24,741 nucleotides of DNA, taken from assembly GCA_964200185.2 (NCBI GenBank), contig CAXNAD020000199.1:1-24741 (forward strand), read 5' to 3'. Positions 12,201-24,200 of the stretch are shown piece by piece. Position 1 is the stretch's first letter; each line of letters begins with the position of its first letter. The notes under the pieces are model-generated. The model ran no database searches, was not told where the DNA came from, and saw nothing but the letters and a program-made list of their open reading frames with translations. Made by a program: the position numbers and the translations under genes. This DNA is from Choristocarpus tenellus KU-1152 (Eukaryota; Phaeophyceae).

Positions 12201-15200
12201 TCCCGGTTCTAACCGTTTTCTCTTCTGCTGCACTGACCCTCCCTTCTCTCCAACTGCCCTCTCTTTTTGCACACTTTTGTACCAGGTCGGGGCCTCCAGT
12301 TAGTATGTGTGCAGACAAAACCTGTCCAGATCTATCGTATTGAAGTGGCAGATGCAACACCCTCATGGACTGGGGACGAAGAGGATGATGACGAGGAGGA
12401 AGAAGAAGGGGAAGGTGGAGAAGAATGCCAGGGAAGGGTCGAGGTGGAGGCAGAGGAAGAGGAAGATGAAGAAGATTCGGAAGTTGGGAGGGTGGGGGAT
12501 GAACAGGAGGGAGTAGGTGAGGGGGATTCATTGGGTCGGGGTGTTGAATCTTTGGAGGCTGGAGGGAAGTCAGAGGAGATGGAGGAAGGGGAGGAAGAGG
12601 AGGATGGGGTACAAGGAGGAGTCAGAGGACGATTGTCTATGGAGGTGGCCAGGGAGCTAGAGCAACAACAGCAGCATCGGGCAAAGGAGGAGGATGAGGT
12701 CTTTGAGGTGATAATTGAATAAGGAAAATGGTGATGGTTAACATTACCAGTGGGGGCTGTAGTCTAGTATTCAAACCTGGTGTAATTGCACTTATCATAG
12801 TGTTCTCAACTGTACACAGTTTGGAGATGTAGTGTGAACCTTCCTGTAATAGGTAGATGTTGAGTTCAAATTACTCCAAATTAGTCAAGAAATTGAGAAG
12901 TCCCGGAGAGACTAAAGGTCCATTTAAACCTCAGTCTTGTGTGGTGTTGTGTTTTGTTGGTGCCTTTCCCCCCTTCCTTGTGTTCTTCTATGTGCGAGGG
13001 AAAGTTATGTGAAGGATCTCGATGCTTCCACTCTAGATTTGATTAGTAGAATATAACTGGGGGAACCAAATGGTCAACAAACAGGTCTTAGTACTTCTCT
13101 ATGCACACTGAAGAAAGGCATCACTACACCAATGGAATGTTTGCCCAGATGAGAATATTGTTCATGTGCACTCTTGGTTTTGTGAAACGATGAGATGAGA
13201 TAGAGAAAAACCATTGCATAGGCAAGCACTTTATGCAGTTGTTTTGTGACCATACAATTTTTGTTCATCTAGACCCCTATCTCCATTAAGGACTTAATGA
13301 AAAAAAAATGTGAAGTTTCCATTCTGAATTTTCAACACCTGTAATGATAGTAGATTTGAACTTCCACGATGGAAAGCCCAAAATAAAGTTTATTGGAGAA
13401 AATGGATTCACATCCAGGTATAGTTCTTTGTACTAGTATGAGATTCAGGGGGATTTGTCCTCAATCTTGTTTGTACACTTCCAAATTCTCTAGATGATCC
13501 CCGATAAGAGAATAATAACCCTCTGCTGCAAACTCTCTAGTACTCTTTAGCTTTTACTCAAGGACATTGATGCAATGTTTCTCAATCATCCATTCAGCAT
13601 TATCCTTTAGTATAGATAGTGTCAAGAATGAGACTAATTGGCTTGATGGTATTGCATATATCCTGCCCGGTACTGACAGCACGAGGATAGTGATTCATAC
13701 ACAAGGGGGCAATGATGGTACAGTGGGGTCAAATCCTTTGTAATATTGTGGGTCTCGTGCTGACTTAGATCAAATGTAGACAATATGTCGCTAGTGATGA
13801 TGATGCATGCAGACCTGTGAAAGGATGTTAGATTTCCAGTTCTTGGTCTCAAGTTGTATTGAGTATGTGCTACATGAGAGTTGCTTCTTAATCTGTACCA
13901 TAAACAGGTTGGAGGAAGTGCTGGTGTATGGAGGGGTTCTTCTTTTGGACTGGGAGAATCTAATAGTTGATGTAGAACTTGAGGCACTGATTGTTACCAG
14001 ATACAAAACCATTCCTATCAAAGCACTGGCGTGCCGTCTATTGCATACATTGAGCCTTTAGCTGAGTAAAAGAGCTTTTGACCTCCCTGCTCACAAAATG
14101 GGTAATGTTAGTCAAATGTGTCCTGTCCATGCAAGCAAACTGTCTTCCCCATTAAGATCTTATCAAATGAGGGTTTGTGTATACTGAAGCGCATTTGGAG
14201 ATTTGGGGGGAGATGATGTAAGAATCAGAACTTAACCGCGTGTACCAACCCACTATGGTCCCTGTCACTTGGGCATTTTAGTTGGAGGTGTTGCTCATAG
14301 TGAGCTTTCCCATGGTATGCACATGACTTCCAGACTGTTTTTTGAGTTTATCCTTTCCTTTTCCACTCAATCTGAGCAAGTTTGTTCTGTTTTAAACAAC
14401 AATGTCACCTGTCCAATCCCCCCCCTATATCTGTGTGTATCATTGTAAGTTCCCTGTTGGAATTTGAGTCAGTTTTTTTTTTCACCTTATGCAAAAAGTT
14501 CAAACAGAACTGTTTGAGCATATCCCTCTAGCCTACACAGAATAGGTAGGACTTCAATTATATTGAGCGTTGACATGCCCTGTGCTCACATCTAACCCCT
14601 CCCTTCATCACCAGGATGAGGATGCTGGATCAACCATTAACAATGCCTCCTCATCCAGAGGTGATGCCCTAAGTCGACAGGATAGCAGGGGTAGTGATGA
14701 CACAGATGATGTAGATGTCAGGATGCATCCCACGAATAATTATTCGGCAGCTGTGGCTGCTATTGAAGCTGGTGCTGGTTCTGGGCGGAGGGGAGGGGTT
14801 GGGACCAGTGATGAGACTGATACGGAGACTGCCTCTGGTGTGGGCAGTGGGGGGGGAGGAGGATTGGAAGGAGAGGTTAGTTCTCGAATCCTTCCAGAGG
14901 GCTGGGAGGAGGCTGAGGCAGATGATTGGGAACATGAAAGTGGAGTAAGGTGAGAATAATTGTTATGAGAGCAGGGAGGGGTAAGGTAGAGAGAACGAAG
15001 CAATCATACTCTGAAATGGAAAGAGTTCGAGGGGCAGGAAGTGTGCTCAGTGCCCTTGTTGGCATGCGTTTTGTATTTTTTCCTAGCTATGCACAATTTA
15101 AACTCACTGGCTTGGTAATCAATTATTTTCCAGCGGTCTGTGCGGTTAGAAGACTGGTAAGAACTGTGGTTGTCTTCTAGTTACAGTTACGGTAATGGTT

Positions 15201-18200
15201 GGGAAATATATCCATGATTGGTCTATACTATAACCCTCAGAATCTCTACTGGACCATTGGCAATCATGGAAACATTGGAAAACCATGCATAACTGCCAGA
15301 ATTCCCCCACCATACTTTGGTGACCATGGTACTTTTCACCCTGCCATACCCTACAATCCAGGTAATATTCTAGTAAGCGACCATACTGTCAAATGTTCTA
15401 ATTCTGTGACTGTAGTATAACTGTACCGTCCAGTGGTGCACTTACTGAAAAAAATACAGTAACTGAAACTATATACTATGTAGTACTAGCGCTGCACTAT
15501 TATTATTATTATGTCCATTGATTTTTTGCAGATCGCTACAAATAATATGCCATACTTCCATCTTTCTGTTCTCATCTGTGTAACGGTCATGTTGTCATCA
15601 TTGCTTACCATAACGAAAAGAAGTACAACCATATCCGAGCTGTCAAAAACAGTACTCCAACTGTGGAGTGGAGCAATCTGATTGGTGGAATGAAACTGCA
15701 ACCGTAACTTAACTATAGTAAATATTTTCTCCTGTTCATGTTTTTACAAAACCGAAGTATACCATCGAAATTCCTTCCTCAATCAATTATTTTGGTCTCA
15801 AAGACAATGGTGGTCTTTGTGACCATGTCAACATATCTCATGGTTATAAATACCATTGTATGCAATTCGAAAGACCTCGATGGTAATAAATTGACTGAAT
15901 ATTACAAGTGGAACTGTGGAGATGTTTTTTTCAATTTGTCGAAATTTTTGCCCAAACTTTTTCTCCCATTTCGTCTTTACAAAAACAGTATACATCTAAC
16001 ATTGTGGGACTATTGAATTGTTTCCAGCATGAAAAAAATGTGTGCACGACCCCCGTTTTTATGTTAGAAAAGTGCTGTTCAAATTTCATAATCAATTTTG
16101 GAAAAGTTGTGAGAGAAAATTCATAAAATCAGTGCGATCTACCAACAACTCAATGTAAGCTGCTCTATTCCAATGATCAAAATAAACTTGTTCTATGTAG
16201 CTGTTTCAATAATTCATAAATAATGAGTTATGCACTTGACGGTGAAACAAGAACGCAAATATAATATTTTTGAGAAAAAAATCCAGTTCTATTTTAGTAG
16301 GGGTAGAGTTAGGATTATGATTATCAATCTGATGCACAGCACAGTAAGACCAAGGTGCAAGAATGAGTAATCTTTATCACTGATCGAAAAGCATCTGGTG
16401 TGCAGCATGCGAAGAAGTAAGTATTATGTTGTCTTCTAGCAACCCAATACGACAACTTACTGCAAATTTCTCCTCTGCATCTGAGACTGGCGGAAAGGCA
16501 ACCCACTGGTGAGCAAGCAGCCTCTCCAGAGAGAACCTTCCTCCAGCTATACAAGATAGATGAGAACCGGGTTTTATGTACTTCTTACCCTGCCTGAGAT
16601 GAGAGGTTATTGTACCCTCCTCATGTTAGTGTGTACTCCCTAACGTCAGTGTGAGGAAGTTCTCATCCAGCTTTGTTCTATTTTCTGTTGGCGAATCTGG
16701 AATATTCTCTCGAGTATAGATTTGAAAAATTGTGCTTGTGCTTGTGCTTGTGCTTGTGCTACTCTTTTTTCTAATTGATTATAAAGAGCACAGTGTTATA
16801 ATTCCTCAAGAGTCTCCAAAAGGGAGTCGTCTCAAATGCATTTTGTGAAGTGTTACATGGTTTGTCACTGCTTGGGGAATCTCTATGCTTGATGCACGAA
16901 ATTCCACCTCTATTCTCTTCCCACACCACTCTTCATCACTTGGTGCTGCAAATAATCTCACCGTTGCAACAAAGGCTCCTTCCATGACAGGGTAAAATGC
17001 TAGCTTATTGCCACACTTGCTATGACAAGCAAAAACCAAGTATTCTTCTGGACATAAGGTTTCTATGGTTCATAATTCTTACACCAGGTAGCCCCAAAAT
17101 TATGCTATTTCCAAATTGAAGGGCCTTGAACAGGAGAGTCACACTATTGGATTTCTAAGTGTATTTGAAGATGAACAAAATCATGTTCACACAGGTTTCA
17201 TACACTCTTATGTTTTAATGTTTTGAATTTTTTTAATGTAGTTATTTTGTTCTCCCATACAAAGAGCCAACACATGTGGTTCAATGGTTACCAATGAAGG
17301 TTGTAAACCTTCAAACCATACCATTTTCTGCAATTTGTGCAGTGTTCGCCAGGAATTCGGAATTAAATCCTGGCAGTCCATGGTTAATGCTCCATTTCCC
17401 TTCAACATGCACACAAGTCAGACAATTCACATATATTTCATGCACCTGTGCAAACACATGACATGCAATCCTGTGCATGTGTACTGAAGTGCTCAGAGCA
17501 TGCACAGAAGTTCACCACCACAGTCAAGACTCTCCGGTGGCATAGGGGAGCACAAGGGCTCCCTTGGGCCACATGGTTCCCCCTCCCACCCCACCATCCC
17601 TGTGGCGGTTGCCCCCATACATGCCCCTACTGCCACTTCTGCCCCACCTCCTGGCGGAGGGCACCAGCAACCCACCCTCGCTGGTGTAGAGGATCTTCTG
17701 CCACTTCTCACCCCCCAAGCATTGGTTGCAGCCTCGAATAATTCTGGGTCAGGAAGGGAGGCAGGAAATTCAGCTGGGGGTCAGGGGACAGAAGGTTGGA
17801 CTGGAACTGGTTCCATGGCTAGCTCTGGAGCTGGGGCTGGGTCAGGGGAAGGGGCATCAGGGGCCAGGGATGTGGATGGAGATGAGCAATTAGGGTGGGG
17901 TGGAGTTAGAGGACTGGAAGGCTCAATTGAAGCGATGATCCACTATGGAGAGGGGGAGGGAGAAGGACCGGGGGAAAGTGCAACAGGGGAGGGAGGGGGT
18001 GAGGGGGAAAGGGAGGATGTGGGTTTGTCAGAGCAAAGGTGAGTTTTGGTTGTCTTTCAAAGCTTGTTTGGTTCTGGTTTTAATTAATTGTTATGATGAT
18101 TGTGATAAGTACTACATATGTGCTTCGGCTGATGTTGGTATCCTATCCACATTCATGTAAAATGGGGCTGCTGTAATCATGAAGGGTGCCTTGGGGGAGA

Positions 18201-21200
18201 TTATGTGTTGAGAGTGTAGGGGCACATGGTGAGGTAGTGGACCACTTGACACTGCTGTTTTGAAACCCTACCGAATGACTGATGTTGAGAAGAGGAACCT
18301 ATCCATGTTTTGGATCATACATTAATTTTCTTTCCCCAGTAATGTGCATTCCTAACTCTGGTAAACTCTTGTACCACCTGCTCTCAAGTTCACATAGTGG
18401 TGTGACCGACCCCTTCCTATCAACCCCCAACGCCACTTCCCCCCTCCTTCCACAGTAGTTGATCCCCAACTCCCCCTGTGTTGCTATCAGTGTTTCTGTC
18501 TCTGTTTCTGAGGAGCGTCAGACTGTGGGTGCCATCACGACAGAGAGAAGACTTCGCAGCTCAACTACCTCTTCTCAAGGGGGTGAAAGCACAGATGCCT
18601 TCTTCCAAGATGGGGGCGGAGGGGGAGGAGGGGGTGCAGGGGCTGGAGAACCCTCATCGAGTACCTCTCCTTCACCAGCTGGGGATGCCTCTGGAGGTGT
18701 GACAGCTAGGCACCGGCAGGCTTCTTGGGGGGTGGGGGGGCGGTCAACAGTATCGTCTGTGGGCAGGTTTGTGGTAAAGGGCTTGGGGGACAAGATGAAG
18801 GAATTGATGTGATTTTTGTGGTGTTTGGAGAGGGTCAGGTTATGTTGATGTTAGGTAGTGGTTATCTGATGTGGCAATTTGCTGCAGTATGTTTTCCTCC
18901 ATTTTTCGGGGTTGAATGGAAGCCTACAGCTGTTGCTGTGACAGTAGTGTTTGTTGCCAGATTGGTTTTGTCTGGAAGTATTGAGTCTGTGGTAGGAAAT
19001 TGAGAGGATTAAGCCTGTGTTTGAGATGAAGATATGGGTGATGCATGTCAAACATATTGCAGACTGACTCTCATATATTCCTCTCATTAATCCTTTCAGT
19101 TTACTCTAGGGTTATTGCACCGTTGCACTGTTGTTTGTTGTCTCAAAAGTCCAATCGCTCCCTACATCGTACTCATACCCTATTAGTGGTACCAAACTGG
19201 AGAGGTAACCATGGTGGGTCAACTGTTTCTGTCATAATAATGTTACTATACACTACTTTGTAGTACATATTTGAGATGATTCTCCCACCCTGTGGAACAC
19301 ACTGTGATCAGAAGAGTACAATTTATTAGACCATTTATACATGTCTTCATCTTATCTCTTCTTGACCTTCCCTCTCCTCTGCTTTATGGCAGGGAGGCAG
19401 ATGACAGTGCTGGAGCCTCTTCTCCGCTTACCAACAACCACCCTGCTGCTTCCAGCTTGTTTGCTAACATGGGTACAGGCTCGAGTTCTGGGGCTGGGGC
19501 GGTTGATGGGGTGGTGGCTGGGGTAGGTGTAGTGGCAGGCACAGTATGGGATGATGGTGCGATCTCTAGTTCCACAGCTGGTGGGGAAGCTAGTCATGAC
19601 AGCAGAGCGCCCCAGGTATCGTGCTGTATTCTGTAGGTACAGAAATTGTTGCAGGCAAGGATTTTTGTATCCTCTTCCAGATTATCCTATTTTATATCCT
19701 CCCTCCCCTATTGCTGTGCCCCTGCTTGAAGGGTCAAGGGATTGCATTGTAGTAAGGTCACCATGACTATAATTCTGTATCAGATTAAACATGTTTTGTT
19801 TCACTGGTGGCTTCTCACCCTTGTTTTTAGATCACTACTATGCCAGTATTATTTATTCGATTGGAATGTTATGTACAAGCAGTAGCTCCCCCTCATGCTC
19901 CTACTTGCAACCCACCTCCCATGATGGGTTCCTCTCTTTGTGCTGTAGAGACAGCAGCAGCATGTGTCCTCCTTCCAGGGGGTGGCAGTCAACCGCTCTG
20001 CCACACTCACACTCCAGTCCCTAGTGATGGGAGGGGGAGGGCGCAGGGGAAGGAGGGCGGGGGGATCAGTGTCAGGAGCAGGAGCAAATCCTATTCTCTC
20101 CCATGACTCATCACATGGGGCCCTGGCAGGTGCAGGTCTTGGGGGAGGAACAGGAGGCGGGTCTGGTCCCAGACAGATGCCACAGGGAGGGATGATAATA
20201 GGCACAACTCCAGTTTCACTTCCAAGGTGGAGATTAGACGACCTTGCTCAATAAGATTCTCTGTGGAGCTCTGGGCTCAGAACCTTCTTTACATTGCATG
20301 TTTCATCTGTTTTGTCATCTGATCGATTGAGCTTTGGAGTAGGTTGTAAGATCTTTTGTATTGTGCCAACAAAGATCTGGAATATGGTGAGGGGCTTACA
20401 GTATGCCCCTTCTTGATATAGGCTAGACTTTGCCCCCATTTTGGTAGTGTCTAAAATCCACAAACAGCAAGCAGGAAGCAGGAAGTAAATCACAACTATT
20501 TGGGATAGGAGCAGGATAAACCATTTGCTTACTTTCCCTCAATATTTTGGGACAAAAGAATGTTAAGGATGCATACAACAAGTACTCCTTAGGTTTGAAT
20601 TTAATGTTGGATATGTTGTTTTGAAGGTTTTAGTGGTGTGTCTCTCTTCTTGTTGAGAGTTTCTTGTATTTCATCTTTGTGGTTTTGCATCATTATCTCA
20701 TTCCCATCCTCTTTTGTTCAACCTGCCATTCCCATCTCACCCCCTATCTCACCCCCCCCCCCCCACTCACCCCTGCCCCCACTCCCTAACAATTCACCTT
20801 CCCCATCTCCCCAGGCCTGATGCAGAGGGGGCAGGTGCTGGTATCCCTAGGCTGTCCACCTCCTCAGACATCTATGTTTCACCCACCATAGGCACAGCCT
20901 CTGTTGCCTCAGTTGGTACAGGACCAGATCAAAGGGTTGAGGTGGGGGCAGGAGGTGGAGCAGTTGGGGGGGTGACAGTTGGTCAAGGAGAGGGGCAGGG
21001 CCCCAGGCAAGGGGTTGGGCTTGGGGAAGGAGGGGCTGGGGTAGCGGAGGGTGTGCTGTCAGTGGATGAGGGCTTGATGAGTGACATAGCAGCAAGATTA
21101 ACTGCGGTGAGTCTTGGAAAGAGATTACTATGGTGTTTCTAAGGTCAACATTTTGCTTCACCCCCCAAAGTAGTGTTTTCACAACAGGGGAAGGCATTGG

Positions 21201-24200
21201 ATGTGTTTGGGGAGAGGGGGATGTCATGGTAGGCAGAGATATTTGCTTTATGATTGATGGATTGAATGATACATATCAGAGCTTATGTGTATCATATTAT
21301 TGTTGGTTATACATTGGTGAAAGATAGCTGAGATGCATGTGGGGGGTTGGTAATGGATATTTGAGGGTAAAGGAAATCATGTTACTATCGTCATCCTTGA
21401 CAACCAATGTATTCATGGAAGGTGGTCATCGTCTCAACAATGTGACCAAACTGAGAATATTCAAGAGTGCCATTACATCTGTACTTCAATCCTCCAAGTT
21501 CGTGCTAAGATCAATTGATAAAGGGCATGTTATAAGATAAAATATGACAAACTGATTGTCCGTAATATATTTTACTAGTACCTTTACTGATGGTGTTGAC
21601 ACCCAGTGCTGTCCCCAATTGCTGTGGCTCACCACTCACGCGTTAGCAGTACTTCAAACTTGAATGCACCCCATACAGTTAAATACTAGTCACAACAGAA
21701 GTCATCACACAAGAGTGAATATCTGAGCAATTCAGAAAAGTAATATGTGATCAACAAAATCCACAGTCTGTCTCCACTTCTGTTACTCTTTTGTGCTCTT
21801 TATCATCTTGTGTTTGCAGGAGATGGCCACATCCATGGCAAGTTTGAAGGAAGCTCTAGCCCTAGCCTTGAGGGAGTCCGTAGACACCACCTGCCGAAGT
21901 GTGCTTACTGAGATGATGCCTAGTGTGTCCAACACCACGGCAAAGGCTGCTGCAAATGCGGCTGGAGCTGCTGCAGAAGCAGGAGCATCCTCTGCTGTAT
22001 CAGGTATGCTATGCTATCCCCAAATACTATATATGGCATTACTTTTAATATATGTGGGAGGAAAGTGTCACTCATGATTGGATGCAGGGTGGGTTCATTG
22101 TATGGTGAGTTGGGAAGAAGTTTGATGGAGAAGGAGTATTACCAAAGCATCACTCATTCTGTTTGGGTATCGTGTCTGCTAGCCTTGCAGTGGTGAGGGT
22201 TTTTAAAGGTACACTGTAGTTATAGCATATGACTTTATGAATGGTGAAGCACATTTTTTCTCAGTGAAGACATCAACTTTGTTTTTGTATGCACAAATTC
22301 TTATACACAGGGCAAGATATATATAATAAGTTTATGCCACCACAGCAGGCTATGTGGTAATTTTTCATCGTCGTTGAAACTCATTCCCCTTCCCTCCCGT
22401 CTCCACCCTGCCCCATATACCCCAACTCCAGGCAGCTCCCAATAGTCCATACTATGCTCAAACCCATCCCCACTGCCAGCACCCTTTGACTCGATGCCCT
22501 ACCTTGCCTTGGACTTTGCTGAATGGGGGCTCAGGGGTGAGACGGAGTGAGAGGGAGGCAATGTTGAGTGAGGTTTACTCTGCAGTGGAGGGATCTGTTC
22601 GTCAAGGCATGTCAGAGGGAGTTGTTGGGCCCCTTGGCAAGCTTGTCATGACTGTAGCACGGCAGGTGGTGGCTGAGCCCTTACAGGTGAGAGCAAGGAC
22701 AAGAGAATGGATGTGAAAGGAGCAGGAAAGGAGAGGTGAGATGTGATGGGGTCCATCGTCCACTCTCAACCACCTTTTATCTACAGTGTAGTAGAAAGAC
22801 TTTTTTTTTGTCTTACTCAAGTAGTGCACCCAATTAGATGATTTTTGCAACCTCGTCAATGTTCAGTGAAGCCTGTGTAGTAAGGATCTCAAGCATGATG
22901 CATAGCCCACCTCTGGGTGAGAGAGAATTGTTGTTTCAGGAAGGATGTGCAAGGTAGAAGGAATATTTTATCTGGAGTCCCCCCAACCTGCTCTCACTGC
23001 CTTGTTGCTTTAGATACACACCTACATACAATTTTTCCTTGTCTTTGTCTCCCTTTTTGTGTATCGTTGGCACACAGGCATCCATGACCTCCCTTCACAA
23101 CCAGCACCAGCACAACCTTCAGCATGTCACTGCTGCCGCGAGTGCTGGGGCACAGGCAGGCACGCAGGCAGCGGTGCAAGCCCCTGCCTTCCACCAGGCA
23201 GCAGCAAGAGCTTCTGCTGGGTGGGTGAGGCAGGAGGTGAGTGAGCCAACAATTTTACTGAACTGAGTGCTCCTCTTCCCATGAAACTATTGTGTGCCCA
23301 GGCAAATGAACATGAGATGATTGTACTTAAACCCATTTTAGAGGATGTAGATGCGATTGGACGGGTGGTTTAATGGTTCGGAGGGATAAAGGGGGGGGTA
23401 TGTTGTAGATAGGTGACAACTGTGGTGACTTTGATGGAGATCCCTGCGGCTGTCTAATTGAGATTGTTTATGTGGTAAGGCAAGGAATACAAAAAAAATG
23501 GTTGGTACTGTGTTTTGTGTTTTTTTTATGTTAAGAATTGTCTCATGTTGTCTGTATGTGTGTGTGTGTGTTCACATAATCATTGTCCTATTGTCGCTTC
23601 TTTTTTTTCAGGTGATGGAATGCCGCGAGGTGTTGGCTGGGGCTGTGGTGACAGCGGCCTCAGAACCTGTGGGAGCAGCCTTCCGTCAGTGCTTTGAGAC
23701 ACAGCTAATACCAACTCTTCAGGTAAGGAATAGCAAGCAAGGGAAGGAATGAATGAAGTGGGGAAGCAGAAGGGGTTACATATTTGTTTGTTGGCTAGGA
23801 GAAAGGTTGGAGAACTGCCAAACTGAAGAAAAATGAGGAACAAGAGAACAAAATTAAATAGGGGGAGGTGGGGGGGAGGAAAAAAATCGGTATACTCTTC
23901 AGTAGTTTTGAGTATATTTGACATGGTTGAGTTGAAGGGAACTGGATTGGATGATGTACTCTACTTTTGAGAGGGCAAAGAGGAAGGAAGACGGGGGAGA
24001 GATGAAATTCAAAACGTAACCAGATCAATGCCAATAGCAAGGAGATTTTTTTTTTTAACATACGTTCCCTGTTATTCTTCATGTTTTCATATGTTCTATG
24101 CATTAGAAGTATTTATATCTCTTCCAAGCCCGTCAATGGAGCTGGAGATTGTAATGTCAAAATTGCAAGTATCCTTCGTTGCAAGTGTTGTGTTTTCTAC

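Larger units (their letters stand above)
14950..17507. other. Largest intron 11 (2,558 nt) with atypical sequence
   Basis: From about 15200 to 16300 the sequence is markedly more AT-rich than its surroundings and rich in short inverted repeats. The interval also holds a hexanucleotide repeat at 16730-16759, a protein-like minus-strand frame at 16806-17060 and a tRNA-like pair of arms at 17277-17312. Its acceptor has almost no pyrimidine tract. Nothing here is supported well enough to call a gene. Insertion of one or more degraded elements is a reasonable inference. Confidence 0.5.

Noticed and set aside
12133-12531. Minus-strand Pro/Leu-rich frame of 132 codons
   Set aside because: It is the reverse of the GAG/GAA-rich acidic exon 10; low-complexity shadow.
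13634-13987. Minus-strand frame with a YNLRPRT string, reminiscent of retroelement polyproteins
   Set aside because: Only a six-residue coincidence; no integrase, reverse transcriptase or protease motifs nearby and no LTRs seen.
13807-14061. Plus-strand frame in intron 10 considered as an extra EDC4 exon
   Set aside because: Its acceptor and donor choices do not fit the phase-0 join of exons 10 and 11, and its hydrophobic content is unlike the linker.
18451-18490. Earlier acceptor CCACAG for exon 13
   Set aside because: An in-frame TAG follows at 18456, so the exon must start after the later CTATCAG.
22432-22450. Acceptor at 22430-22431 for exon 18
   Set aside because: Gives an in-frame TAG after four codons.
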